Assembly (NCBI GenBank): GCA_964017125.1
Contig: OZ024903.1
Location: forward strand, 81,577,916-81,641,915
Reading direction: 5' to 3'
DNA: 64,000 bases
From: Flabesymbios commensalis
Taxonomy: Eukaryota; Annelida; Polychaeta; Terebellida; Flabelligeridae
The notes under the pieces are model-generated. The model worked only from the letters and a program-made list of their open reading frames with translations, made no database searches and was not told the origin of the DNA. The position numbers and the translations under genes are program-made. This document shows, piece by piece, positions 9,815 through 20,924 of this stretch. The first letter of the stretch is position 1. Each line of letters begins with the position of its first letter.

Positions 9815-9965
9815 AATAATAACCTTTTCACGCCTGAAGTTATCATTGTCATCTTCATCCACTACAAGCCACGAATTGCTGTCGCAATGCTTGATTTGCA
9901 GTGGATGAAAATGACTTGAAGTGGGCGCAAATGAAAGAAAAATATTGGTATCATTAAACAGTTCC
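9815..9965. mobile_element. Fragment of TTAA MITE (CACTACAAGCC hairpin type)
   Basis: GTCATCTTCATCCACTACAA, then a GCTGTCGCAAT centre and the inverse GTGGATGAAAATGAC match the hairpin core of the full copies at 20,925-21,166 and 52,742-52,990. The outer tips are not intact here. Confidence 0.6.
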
Positions 9966-10395
9966 ATGAACGTTTTCGTTCTAAAAAAAAGATATTGGTT
10001 ATAAATGCATTGGTTTGTCTCGGAACTAAAAGGGTTATATCGGCAGATAGACAAATAATATTTAGCTCCGAGACGGCGATATATTAAACAAAATATTCGC
10101 TTAATAGAACTACGAAACAGACGCTTTTTAGGACAGATATCTTGTCCACCGTTAACCAAAATTATGATTCGTGCAATTAGCCTAATTGTATTAAAAAATA
10201 TATGTATTCAGGATAGAATTATTGGTGAAATCACTATTTTAAGAATTTGCTGAGAAGGACCATGTCTGAGATACGAAACCGTGTAGACATGCAAAAAGCA
10301 AAAGTACAGCCTTTTGTTAAAAAAACATTAATCCTAATTTGCTCAATTTGTTTCAATGTTTGTTAAGAAAAAACATAGCATAGCGGAGTTTATGT
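9966..10395. other. No gene recognised
   Basis: AT-rich sequence, no supported frame or repeat. Confidence 0.4.
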
Positions 10396-10429
10396 ATAAC
10401 TCTGCTGGCCCTCGTGATTATCGGTCAAA

Positions 10430-10742
10430 TCAGCTGTGCGAGTGTTGTGCCGACAAATGTCACAATCCCACTAAATGTCACAGCCCCCGACAAATGTCAC
10501 AACAGTCCTCGACAAATGTCACAGGCAACGACAAATATCACAACTTTGCCTCGACAAATGTCACAGCCAACGACAAATGTCACAACTTTGCCTCGACAAA
10601 TGTCACAGCCAACGACAAATGTCACAGCTTTGCCCCGACAAATGTCACAGCCAACGACAAATGGCACAACATTACCATGATCACCAACGACAAGTGTCAC
10701 AAACTCCCGACAAATGTCAGTCGTCATATCACTTGGACAGGC
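10430..10742 (+). repeat. TGTCACA array element, copy 1
   Basis: About 17 units of 11-30 bp centred on CGACAAATGTCACA. The core GACAAATGTC is nearly self-complementary. The array is framed by GCGAGTGTTGTGCCGACAAA on the left and GTCATATCACTTGGACAGGC on the right; the same frame surrounds the inverted copies at 12.78-12.99 and 16.9-17.12 kb, so this behaves as one dispersed element. Confidence 0.8.
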
Positions 10743-11262
10743 TATTAATGTATATAAATCTCTAGCAGGGTTGCAACCGAGTTATTTAACAGATCTGTTT
10801 ACTTTTTCTCGAGATATTGCAACCTGTATAACTAGATCATGCTATACAAATAAATTGTTTTTACCCAAAGCTAACAAAAGTGATTTTAAATACTCTTTAC
10901 AATATTCAGGTGTTATTATCTGGGATAATTTACCAGACATTATAAGAAACATTGATACGTTTAATGTTTTCAAACAAACATTAAAACAGTTTTTAATAAT
11001 GTTGGTATATATTTTTGCAATAATATACTTTTCCTTTTGCAATTATACACTGCTTTGTATGTTACACAGAGGCCTAGTCAGCAATAATTATGTAAAAGAT
11101 TAATGTTTTCATCATATTGTTTGCAATATTATAATGGTACTTTTACGAGTGGGCCCTATGCACTGTTTTCTATGATACACAGATGCCTAGTCAGTGCAAT
11201 TATGTAAAATAGTGTTTTCAGTAATAATTCTACCCTGAATAAATATATTTTATTATTGTTTT
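10742..11262 (+). mobile_element. LINE 3' end (C-terminus of reverse transcriptase ORF plus tail)
   Basis: A frame to 11,103 encodes about 120 residues with the C-terminal signature of non-LTR retrotransposon ORF2 proteins of the CR1/L2/Jockey kind: VYKSLAGLQPSYLTDLF, then NKLFLPKANKSDFK, YSGVIIWDNLPDIIRN and FNVFKQTLKQFL. The catalytic reverse transcriptase and endonuclease are absent, as usual for a 5'-truncated insertion. The 3' flank holds a partly duplicated stretch (CCTAGTCAGCAATAATTATG / CCTAGTCAGTGCAATTATG) and ends in AATAAATATATTTTATT and a T run. It begins right at the end of the TGTCACA element. The upstream ATG in that array is not the LINE's own start. Confidence 0.8.
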
Positions 11263-11265
11263 TTT

Positions 11266-11595
11266 TTACAACAGACTCACTGGTCCGGCTTATAGTCTGG
11301 GACCCAGCTACACTTCCGTGTGCATTTTTTTTCTCAGAGAATGACTTTTGATTTTATAATAGTATATGTCTTGGCCGTCAAGAAAATTGAGTGTGTCACT
11401 CTGGGAAGTGGTACATTTTTTTATTCGCATAAATCCAAAATGGCCGCCGGCGGCCATCTTGGATTTTCACATCGAATTTGACTATTCAAATAGACATAAA
11501 CTTAAAACATTTCATATACACATTACTTGTGTGAAGAAATAAGGTGAAAATATGTCAGGGTAATTGTGGAGATCTTGGAATGGACCTCTAGATGA
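11266..11595. other. Non-coding; perfect-looking ATGGCCGCC palindrome
   Basis: No gene. At 11,431-11,466 AAATCCAAAATGGCCGCC is followed by its near-exact inverse GGCGGCCATCTTGGATTT, a 36-bp palindrome. Confidence 0.6.
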
Positions 11596-11599
11596 CTAG

Positions 11600-11850
11600 A
11601 GATGACTAGAGACTGCGCAGCAACGATAGGGCGATGCGAAACAACGGTAGGGCGATGCGAAACTACGATAGTGCAAAACAACGAGACTGTGAAACAACGA
11701 TAGGGCGATGCGAAACAACGGTAGGGCGATGCGAAACTACGATACTGCGAAACAACGAGACTGCGAAACAACAAAGGGGGGATGCAAAACTACGAAAGGA
11801 CGATGCGAAAGAGCGAGATTTTAAACAGCGAAACAGCGAAAGTGCGAGAT
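11600..11850 (+). repeat. 8-bp satellite, right arm of a truncated foldback copy
   Basis: Units such as CGAAACAA, CGATAGGG, CGATGCGA and CGAGACTG, ending at the family terminus GGCCCTATCCGGACACCATA (11,851-11,870). The left half of the element is absent here. Confidence 0.8.
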
Positions 11851-12017
11851 GGCCCTATCCGGACACCATAACATCCAGTATGTGATCAAAAATTGAGAAC
11901 CGGGATTAAGTGAAATATATTTGTATTTATTGGATATGTTATGGAAAAAAACGTTGCCCATGTATGCATGTTTCATTCCAGAACAATGCATAAAAGACGA
12001 TAGTAAATTATAAAAAT

Positions 12018-12535
12018 ATTCATTCATTCATTCATTCATTCATTCATTCATTCATTCATTCATTCATTCATTCATTCATTCATTCATTCATTCATTCATT
12101 CATTCATTCATTCATTCATTCATTCATTCATTCATTCACTCATTCATTCACTTATTCATTCATTTATTCATTCATTCATTCATTCATTCATTCATTCATT
12201 CATTCATTCATTCATTTATTCATGTATTCATTTATTCACTCGTTCGCTCATTCGTTCGTTCATTCGTGCGTTCGTTAGTCATTCATTCATTCATTCATTC
12301 ATTCATTCATTCATTCATTCATTCATTCATTCATTCATTCATTCATTCATTCATTCATTCATTCATTCATTCGTTCATTCATTTATTCATTCATTCATTC
12401 ATTCATTCATTCATTCATTCATTCATTCATTCATTCATTCATTCATTCATTCAAACTTTTATTTATTTATTAGTTCATTCCTTTATGTTTTCATTCATTT
12501 ATTTTATTAATTCATTCATTTATTAATCACTTTCA
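12018..12535 (+). repeat. (ATTC)n tetranucleotide tract
   Basis: About 440 bp of ATTC with scattered changes, then decaying units to about 12,535. It follows the unique TIR stretch of the foldback family, as it does at 16,515. Confidence 0.95.
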
Positions 12536-12558
12536 TTCGCGTAATTCTTTATTTGTTT

Positions 12559-12588
12559 GCTCGCTTATATACACATACATAAGCGAGC
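12559..12588. other. Perfect 10-bp stem hairpin, copy A
   Basis: GCTCGCTTAT, loop of ten bases, ATAAGCGAGC. The identical hairpin is at 16,678-16,707 in copy B. Confidence 0.8.
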
Positions 12589-12781
12589 ATAAGTGCATCT
12601 GTTGTAAAACTGTTATGTTATGCAACAAATAAATAAGAACCGCAAACTACCGCAAACTAATTTTTGAAAAAAAACAGTATAATGAAAAAATACAAGGTCC
12701 TAAAAACCTCAAATAAAGATATTATGGGTCTCGGACCAAGTATAGTTTTCTACACCCGACCAATAAAAAAGTGACTCAGCC

Positions 12782-12995
12782 TGTCCAAGTGATATGACGA
12801 CTGACATTTGTCGGGAGGTTGTGACATTTGTCGTTGGTAATCATGATAATGTTGTGACATTTGTCGTTGGCTGTGACATTTGTCGAGGTAAAGTTGTGAC
12901 ATTTGTCGTTGGCTGTGACATTTGTCGAGGGCTGTTGTGACATTTGTCGGGGGCTGTGACATTTAGTGGGATTGTGACATTTGTCGGCACAACAT
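12782..12995 (-). repeat. TGTCACA array element, copy 2 (inverted)
   Basis: On the minus strand it shows the same frame and units as copy 1: GTGCCGACAAATGTCACAAT at one edge and GTCATATCACTTGGACAGGC at the other. It is shorter, with about ten units. Confidence 0.8.
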
Positions 12996-14657
12996 GCGAG
13001 TGTCATGATTGATCGTACATAGTTTTTGTACTGATACCAATCCATCACTCTTAATACTGAATTTTGTCCTAATAGTCGCAATACAAATGGGGATCCTGTT
13101 CTTTGCTAAAACAACCTTTACGACCAAAAGAGTTAAATATTCTATAAAACAGTATCGGAGTGGTATATATGCCTATAGATTCACTGACCATCATATTAGA
13201 TGAAATGGTACATTACAAAACAATGAGCTAATTTTAACAATATCCGAAATCTGACTATACGCCGGAAATGATAATCTTGAACGCCATCCTAAATAACTAA
13301 AAGTGCTCATTTATACTAACTAGGCATCATTCAGATTCTGATTTCTTCACATACTACCCTTCCAAAATAAAAAACAATCAGGTTCTGGGTATATTTTGTA
13401 AGGTTGACCCCATGGCTGCTGGACTAAATGTGTGATTCCGTAAGTACTTTATTAATTAATTACAAATGTGTTTCAGATTCCAAACTAATTTTTCAACTAA
13501 CATCCTCCCTCCCACTTCGGAAATATTTCTCATATTCTTTTTTCTGTCCAGTAATCATATTGAAATTTGTGTTACAAAAATTATTATCAACGGTATGTTA
13601 TTTTTACGAAAAAAATCGACCTCATTCACATCTGTGGAATTTCAAAAAGTTCGCCTTGCTTGCAGTCACATGTGCTGAACTGTCTTAGTTAATTTAACAG
13701 GACACAAGAAATGCATTTCCGACCCAAAATTACGTAGGCCTATGTCATTCGTATATGTCTCGATCGATCGTGAATATACGGACAGCTTACGGATTTTCAA
13801 AATCGATTTAAAGAGTTACTAGCCGATCACCTATTTTTAGTTATCAGGGTTATGGCCCACAAAACAATACTGACTGCAATAATAAATCTCATAGCTTAAT
13901 GATAGCCATACGGATGACAGATATGTGCGCGTGAGTTTCCACAGAGAGCTCGGGGCAGGGAGTCAGGTACTAATGGAATTAGGTCTTATTGCTAAACTTA
14001 TAAAGAGGGCCTGCAGCCATTCATTTGATTCATTCTATCAGGTTATTTAATACTATCAAGGGCGTGTCAGTTGGCGTGATATACCAGTGTTCACCGCGGG
14101 CGGTTTTAAAGCTCTGGCTTTGACGTAATAATCAGGAGGCTAATAATGCCCATTTATCTGCAAATTATAAAACACATTTTTGGATATTAATTTGCGGTTA
14201 ATATGTTCCGCCAGAACTATTTTTTCAAGGAGCCCAAAAATTTAACCACGGGAACACCCTGCCCCCATCTCATTTGCGCGGTAAGGTCAATATGCTGTTG
14301 TTTGCCCATATATTCGTCAATTGTTGATACATTAATTTCTAACAAATTTTGAAGTTTTAGACGACAATAATCGATTTGACGCGGTTTAAAACGCAAACTT
14401 ATGATAGATCACGTGATCACGTTCCTTTGTTCGTTTTATTTTCACATATCTCAGACGTAAACGGCTATTTTGTTAAAAAAATCTACTATTAGCATACGCC
14501 CTTATGTAATTTCGTATGATTTTTTGTCTAGTTCTTGCCATCATTAAACCCAATAGGTACAAAAATTATCCAAATAGCACGATTTTACGCATAGTTCACT
14601 GTTATACCAAAGTTGTCCAATGTAACAAAAAATACATATGATCTATTTATTTTAAGA

Positions 14658-14857
14658 NNNNNNNNNNNNNNNNNNNNNNNNNNNNNNNNNNNNNNNNNNN
14701 NNNNNNNNNNNNNNNNNNNNNNNNNNNNNNNNNNNNNNNNNNNNNNNNNNNNNNNNNNNNNNNNNNNNNNNNNNNNNNNNNNNNNNNNNNNNNNNNNNNN
14801 NNNNNNNNNNNNNNNNNNNNNNNNNNNNNNNNNNNNNNNNNNNNNNNNNNNNNNNNN
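14658..14857. other. Assembly gap, 200 N
   Basis: Exactly 200 unknown bases, a conventional placeholder length, lying between copy A of the duplicated segment and a (TGAA)n tract. True length and content are unknown. Confidence 0.99.
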
Positions 14858-15240
14858 ATGAATGAATGAATGAATGAATGAATGAGTGAATGAATGAATG
14901 AATGAATGAATGAATGAATGAATGAATGAATGAATGAATATATGAATGAATGAATGAATGGATGAATGGATGAATGGATGAATGGAATAAATGTAAGAAA
15001 AAAATAAAGGAATGAAATAATAAATAAATCAATAAAAGTTTGAATGAATTACTAAATGTATGACTGAATGAATGAATGAATGCATGAATGAAAGAAAAAA
15101 CGATGAACGAATGAACAAATGAAAGAACGAATGAACGGACGAACGAGCGAGTGAATGAATAAATGAATAAATGAATAATTTAATTTTTAATGAATAAATG
15201 AATGGGTGAATGAATGAATAAATGAATGAATGAATGAGCA
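14858..15240 (-). repeat. (TGAA)n tetranucleotide tract
   Basis: Interrupted TGAA units; the outer left arm of foldback copy 2 and the inverse of the tract at 16,515. Confidence 0.9.
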
Positions 15241-15735
15241 TATGTATCATATTAATCTGAAATAAATGTATATCTTACTATATAGTCTTGTATACATTGT
15301 TCTGGAATGAAACATGCATACATGCGCAATTTTGTTTTTCTAACATATATATATATATATCCAATAAATACCAATCTAACTCACTTTACCTCGGCTCTCA
15401 ACTTTTTTATCACATACTGCATGTTATGGTGTCCAGATGGGCCGTCTCGCATTTTCGCTGCTTAAAATCTCCTCGTTCCGCCATTTCGCATTTTTGTATC
15501 GCTCGTTCGTTGTTTTGCAATGTCGCTCTTTCGCTGTTTCAGTTTCGTACTTTCGTTGTTTCGCAGTTTTGTACTTTCGTTGTTAGCGTTAGCCTCTTCA
15601 CCAAGGCTCCGGCGTGAAAGAGGGCAGCGCTAACCACTTCACCCGACCTCCAGCGTGATGGACAGCAGAATGAACCTCTTCACCAGGGCTGAAGTAAATC
15701 CCGGCGCGACAGACGGTAGCGTTAACCACATCAGA

Positions 15736-16340
15736 GTACGAAGCAACGAAACAACAAAAGAGCAGAACAAAGAAAGTACGAAACAATGAAAGTAGAAACA
15801 AGGAAAGTACGAAACTTCGAAACAACGAAAGAGCGAGATTGCGAAACAACGAAAGTGCAAAACAACAAAACTGCAAAACAACGAAAAAGCGAAATTGCGA
15901 AACAACGAAAGGGCGAGGCGAAACTGCGAAAGGGCGATTCGAAACAACGAATGGGCGAAAGTGCGAAACAACGATAGGGCGATGCGAAACACGGTAGGGC
16001 GATGCAAAACTACGATACTGCGAAACAACGAGACTGCGAAACAACGAAAGGGCGATGCGAAACAACAGTAGGGCGATGCGAAACTACTATAGTGCGAAAC
16101 AACGAGACTGCGCAACAACGATAGGGCGATGCGAAACAACGGTAGGGCGATGCGAAACTACGATAGTGCAAAACAACGAGACTGCGCAACAACGATAGGG
16201 CGATGCGAAACAACGGTAGGGCGATGCGAAACTACGATACTGCGAAACAACGGGACTGCGAAACAACAAAGGGGGGATGCAAAACTACGAAAGGACGATG
16301 CGAAAGAGCGAGATTGTAAAAAGCTGAAACAGCGAAAGTG
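15736..16340 (+). repeat. 8-bp satellite, right arm of foldback copy 2
   Basis: About 75 units of CGAAACAA, CGAAAGTG, CGAGACTG, CGATAGGG and CGATGCGA. From about 15,960 a longer block of roughly 56-100 bp (AACAACGGTAGGGCGATGCG) is itself repeated several times, so the array has a second, higher-order level. Confidence 0.85.
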
Positions 16341-16677
16341 CGAGATGGCCCTATCCGGACACCATAACATCCAGTATGTGATCAAAAATCGAGAACCGGG
16401 ATAAAGTGAATTAGATTTGTATTTATTGGATATGTTATGAAAAAAAAACGTTGCCCATGTATGCATGTTTCATTCCAGAACAATGCATAAAAGACGATAG
16501 TAAATTATACAAATATTCATTCATTTCATTCATTCATTCATTCATTCATTCATTCATTCATTCATTCATTCAAACTTTTATTTACTTATTAGTTCATTCC
16601 TTCATGTTTTCATTCATTTATTTTATTAATTCATTCATTTATTAATCACTTTCATTCGCGTAATTCTTTATTTGTTT

Positions 16678-16707
16678 GCTCGCTTATATACACATACATA
16701 AGCGAGC
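16678..16707. other. Perfect 10-bp stem hairpin, copy B
   Basis: Same GCTCGCTTAT / ATAAGCGAGC stem and ten-base loop as at 12,559. Confidence 0.8.
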
Positions 16708-16904
16708 ATAAGTGCATCTGTTGTAAACTGTTATGTTATGCAACAAATAAATATGGAACCGCAAACTACCGCAAACTAATTTTTGCAAAAAAATCAATAG
16801 AATGAAAAAATACAAGGTCCTAAAAAAATCAAAATAAAGATATTATGGCTCTCGGACCAAGTATAGTTAGTATTCTACACCCGACCAATAAAAAAGTGAC
16901 TCAG

Positions 16905-17122
16905 CCTGTCCAAGTGATATGACGACTGACAATTGTCGGGAGGTTGTGACATTTGTCCGTTGGTAATCATGATAATGTTGTGACATTTGTCGTTGGCTGT
17001 GACATTTGTCGAGGTAAAGTTGTGACATTTGTCGTTGGCATGTGACAATTGTCAGAGGCTGCTGTGACATTTGTCGGGGCTGTGACATTTAGTGGGATTG
17101 TGACATTGTCGAGCACAACATG
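16905..17122 (-). repeat. TGTCACA array element, copy 3 (inverted)
   Basis: Same edges and unit order as copy 2, with small changes. Part of duplicated segment B. Confidence 0.8.
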
Positions 17123-18722
17123 CGAGTGTCATGATTGATCGTACATAGTTTTTGTACTGATACCAATCCATCACTCTTAATACTGAATTTTGTCCTAATA
17201 GTCGCAATACAAATGGGGATCCTGTTCTTTGCTAAAACAACCTTTACGACCAAAAGAGTAAAGAATTCTATAAAACAGTATCGGAGTGGTATATATGCCT
17301 ATAGATTCACTGACCATCATATTAGATGAAATGGTACATTACAAAACAATGAGCTAATTTTAACAATATCCGAAATCTGACTATACGCCGGAAATGATAA
17401 TCTTGAACGCCATCCTAAATAACTAAAAGTGCTCATTTTATACTAACTAGGCATCATTCAGATTCTGATTTCTTCACATACTACCCTTCCAAAATAAAAT
17501 CAAATCAGGTTCTGGGTATATTTTGTAAGGTTGACCCATGGCTGCTGGACTAAATGTGATTCCGTAAGTACTTTATTAATTAATTACAAATGTGTTTCAG
17601 ATTCCAAACTAATTTTTCAACCAAGAAATTAATATCAACGGTATGTTATTTTTACGAAAAAAATCGACCTCATTCACATCTGTGGAATTTCAAAAGTTCG
17701 CTTTGCTTGCAGTCACATGTGCTGAACTGTCTTAGTAAATTTAACAGGACACAAGAAATGTATTTCCGACCGAAAATTACGTAGGCCTATGTCATTCGTA
17801 TATGTCTCGATCGATCGTGAATATACGGACAACTTACGGACACGGAAATGACCCTTGTGTTTCTTTTCAAAATCGATTTAAAGAGTTACTAGCCGATCAC
17901 CTATTTTTAGTTATCAGGGTTATATCCCACAAAACATATACTGACTGCAATAATAAATCTCATAGCTTAATGATAGCCATACGGATGACAGATATGTGCG
18001 CGTGAGTTTCCAACAGAGAGCTCGGGGCAGGGAGTCAGGTACTAATGGAATTAGGTCTTATTGCTAAACTTATAAAGAGGGCCTGCAGCCATTTTATTTG
18101 ATTCATTCTATCAGGTTACGTAATACTATCAAGGGCGTGTCAGTTGGCGTGATATACCAGTGTTCACCGCGGGCGGTTTTAAAGCTCTGGCTTTGACGTT
18201 ATAATCAGGAGGCTAATGCCCATTTATCTGCAAATTATGAAACACATTTTTGGATATTAATTTGCGGTTAATATGTTCCGCAGAACTTTTTTTTTTTTAA
18301 TTTAACCACGGGAACCTCCTCCCCCCCCCCCCATCTCATTTGCGCGGTAAGGTCAGAATGCTGTTGTTTGCCCATATATTCGTCAATTGTTGATACATTA
18401 ATTTTTAACAAATTTAGGAGTTTTAGACGACATAATCGATTGGACGCGGGTTAAAACGCAAACTTATCATAGATCACGTGATCACGTTCCTTTGTTCGTT
18501 TTATTTTCACATATCTCAGACGTAAACGGCTATTTTGTTTAAAAATCTACTATTAGCATACGCCCTTATGTAATTTCGTATGATTTTTGTCTAGTTCTGC
18601 CATCATTAAACCCAATAGGTACAAAAATCATACAAATAGCACGATTTTACGCATAGTTCACTGTTATACCAAAGTTGTCCAATGTAACAAAAAAGAAATA
18701 CATATGATCTATTTATTTTACG

Positions 18723-19635
18723 AGGTTATTACACGAATAAATGATTACTTTTAAAGCATGTCAGCTACACAAATGTAATAATTAATTATTTAAGTAGTGT
18801 TATCAAATATAGCTAAAGAGAAGCCGTGTTCTAATAAATTTAAAAAGTAGCACCATAAGTGGAAGCAGTTTTTTGTCTTCAATTTCTTATTTAAATACAT
18901 ATTTGTCCCTCTCTCGATGCTATTTGACAAGTAACACCATCTCTGTGAGTGGATACTATTCAACTCAGCTAGAATACAAAGAGACAACATATGTGCTGAT
19001 ATCTTTATATTACGTAGATATCACCCAGAAATGTAAATGTTAACTCTCCAGTCCCGCCTTAAAAATATAGTTACTTCGCATTTTAAACCAGTTGAAAATA
19101 TTAGCACCCAGGCTGTTTTAGGCTCTATTTAGTAAATTTTTACATTCAAAATTACTCACAACAAAGACATTCCCAAAATGCTAATGACAAAATTTCCAGT
19201 AGGGATGGAAATCCAAAACATAGCTATTTTTAAGAACAGGCTTTTGAAACCAAAACCCAAAAAAAGAATAACAAAACCAACATATATATATATATATATA
19301 TAATGTATATATAATATTATATATAATATTATATATAAGTATATAAAATGGATATATAATGTATAAATAACGTTACTGAAAATAAAAATGTAAGCATTAT
19401 CTAGCAGCTGTAACATGTGACTACTTGTGTATTTGTAAGGCAATCATGTTCTCAAATGTCGACACTATTGTAAAACACAATATATTTTGCATGAGATCTC
19501 TTCACATATCATTCTAACATCAGCAACGAGACATTACAATTGATAATAAATCAGCTCGCTGTTCGCCATTGTTTTGTCGCAGCAGAATTGCATCGCGGTC
19601 GATATCAGCGTGGAAAGAATGCAAAAACTCACCAG
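18723..19635. other. No gene recognised; (AT)n tract
   Basis: AT-rich DNA with a TA/ATAT tract at about 19,281-19,340. No supported frame. Confidence 0.45.
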
Positions 19636-19637
19636 TT

Positions 19638-19746
19638 GATTTGGTTCCGCGCCAAATGATTATTTGGTTCAAACCAAATGATTTGGTTCAAGCCAAATGA
19701 TTTGGTGTGTGCCAAATAATTATTTGGTTCTAGCCAAATGATTTAG
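19638..19746. repeat. Cluster of CCAAATGATTTGG palindromes
   Basis: Palindromes at 19,652-19,667 (CCAAATGATTATTTGG), 19,674-19,686 and 19,693-19,705 (CCAAATGATTTGG), 19,712-19,727 (CCAAATAATTATTTGG) and a degraded one at 19,734-19,746. Starts are 19-22 bp apart, close to two helical turns. Confidence 0.8.
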
Positions 19747-19749
19747 CGT

Positions 19750-20095
19750 GCTCCAATTACATTCTTTCAGTTGAAATGTATTTTTTGGAAATGTCCCTTA
19801 AAAAGTTCCGTAAGTATGTATGTGCTGAGAAAAAAAAATAATCGTGACTGGCGGTTAAAAAATTAATCTACGTGGCAAGTATGTGATGCGTCACAATGGG
19901 AGGCCAGCGTAGTAGAGATTGGTCCTATGTTGCGCCGAGTCCCATCACAACACTTCCACATAGATTTTTGGCAGTTGGATAATTGAATTAGCATTTTTCT
20001 TTTCTAAAACTTCAGATTTTCGGTATTTAAAAAAAATATGATTGGAATGAAATGAATCACGATAAATATTTTCAACATTCTATGTGCCCTTTAGA
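19750..20095. other. No gene recognised
   Basis: Nothing identified apart from ordinary AT-rich DNA. Confidence 0.4.
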
Positions 20096-20099
20096 CCAA

Positions 20100-20830
20100 A
20101 ATTAGCTTAGCTGCTAAACCTGCAACATTGAGCATTTCCAGGAATCCAAGATGGCGGCCGCGGCCATGGTGGATATAGGGTGATTAACAACTATTGACTT
20201 GTGTGACATATGTGTGTGTTATGTCAAGTAGGGTTTTTTTGCGTGTGCTAAGGCCATTTATCACATTTATTCTACAATCTAGACCAGATTTACTGCCTGA
20301 AATTTAAGCATTTTAATATGAAACGACGGCCATAGATGTGATGAATCTAGGGCACACAATGACCGATTTCGAAATGATAAACACATATTTAAATTTTGAT
20401 GCGACATATTGGCATTTAGGTCCCTACTTTAAAAACAATGTGTAAAAATGATAACTAATACGTAGACCATCAGTTGCTAAACCTGCAACATTGAACAGTT
20501 TTAGAAATCTAAGATGGCGGCCGTGGCCATCTTGCACATAGGGTCATTAGGAACGTTTTACTTGTGGCATACATAGGTGTATAATACGTTTAGTAGAGGG
20601 GGGGGGGTTGAGTGTGTAAAGGTCATTTATCACATTCATTGTACAATCCAGATACAATTTGCAGCTTAAATATAAAATGACGATCATAGATGTAATCAAT
20701 TTAGGTCACGCATTGACAGATTTTAAAGGTGATAAACAGAGATTTATATTGACATACATATGACATATTGACAGTTATAGTTTGTCTTGATTATTAATAA
20801 CATAGGCCTATCTCAGCTGTTATGACCTAC
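20100..20830 (+). repeat. 363-bp tandem repeat, two units
   Basis: GCTAAACCTGCAACATTGA at 20,113 and 20,476 marks the two units. Each has AAGATGGCGGCCGYGGCCAT soon after, then ATAGGGTGATTA or ATAGGGTCATTA and an AGGTCACGCATTGAC-like end. Divergence is substantial, so the duplication is old. Confidence 0.75.
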
Positions 20831-20924
20831 CAAGTAAAATGCCGCAACTGCTAAAAATTGGCAAATTCACTAAAAACAAACACTTACATTTTGAGTTTGT
20901 ATACCCTATTATTTGTGATCAACT

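Larger units (their letters stand above)
11597..14657. repeat. Duplicated segment, copy A
   Basis: From CTGCGCAGCAACGATAGGGC onward this matches 16,087-18,722 in order: 8-bp satellite, GAGATGGCCCTATCCGGACA end, (ATTC)n, a GCTCGCTTAT hairpin, an inverted TGTCACA array, then about 1.6 kb of otherwise unique DNA up to the N gap. Differences include a longer (ATTC)n tract here, about 85 extra bases near 13,500-13,590, and about 27 bases missing near 13,795. No gene seen in the unique part; frames of 60-100 codons are unconvincing. Confidence 0.85.
14858..16650. mobile_element. Foldback-like element, copy 2, with tetranucleotide outer arms
   Basis: Arms can be followed from outside in: (TGAA)n at 14,858-15,240 against (ATTC)n at 16,515-16,572; a unique stretch with TGTTCTGGAATGAAACATGC at 15,299 against its inverse near 16,481; TATGGTGTCCAGATGGGCC at 15,425 against GGACACCATA at 16,357; then the 8-bp satellite in TTTCG sense (15,440-15,575) against CGAAA sense (15,736-16,340). 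The loop (15,580-15,735) holds three or four GCGTTAACC-type units. The left arm also pairs beyond the tetranucleotide (AAAGTTTGAATGAAT near 15,037 with ATTCATTCAAACTTT near 16,566). The left limit runs into the gap. Confidence 0.7.
16087..18722. repeat. Duplicated segment, copy B
   Basis: Direct copy of 11,597-14,657 with about 4.49 kb offset. Identity is high by eye with many single-base changes. The (ATTC)n tract is only about 58 bp here against about 440 bp in copy A. Copy B continues past the point where A meets the gap (CGAGGTTATTACACG), so the copy-A end may be an assembly break. No gene recognised inside. Confidence 0.85.

Noticed and set aside
10430-10742. CRISPR-like array of repeats and spacers
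   Set aside because: Units and gaps vary in length, the spacers are themselves repeated, and the setting is an animal genome.
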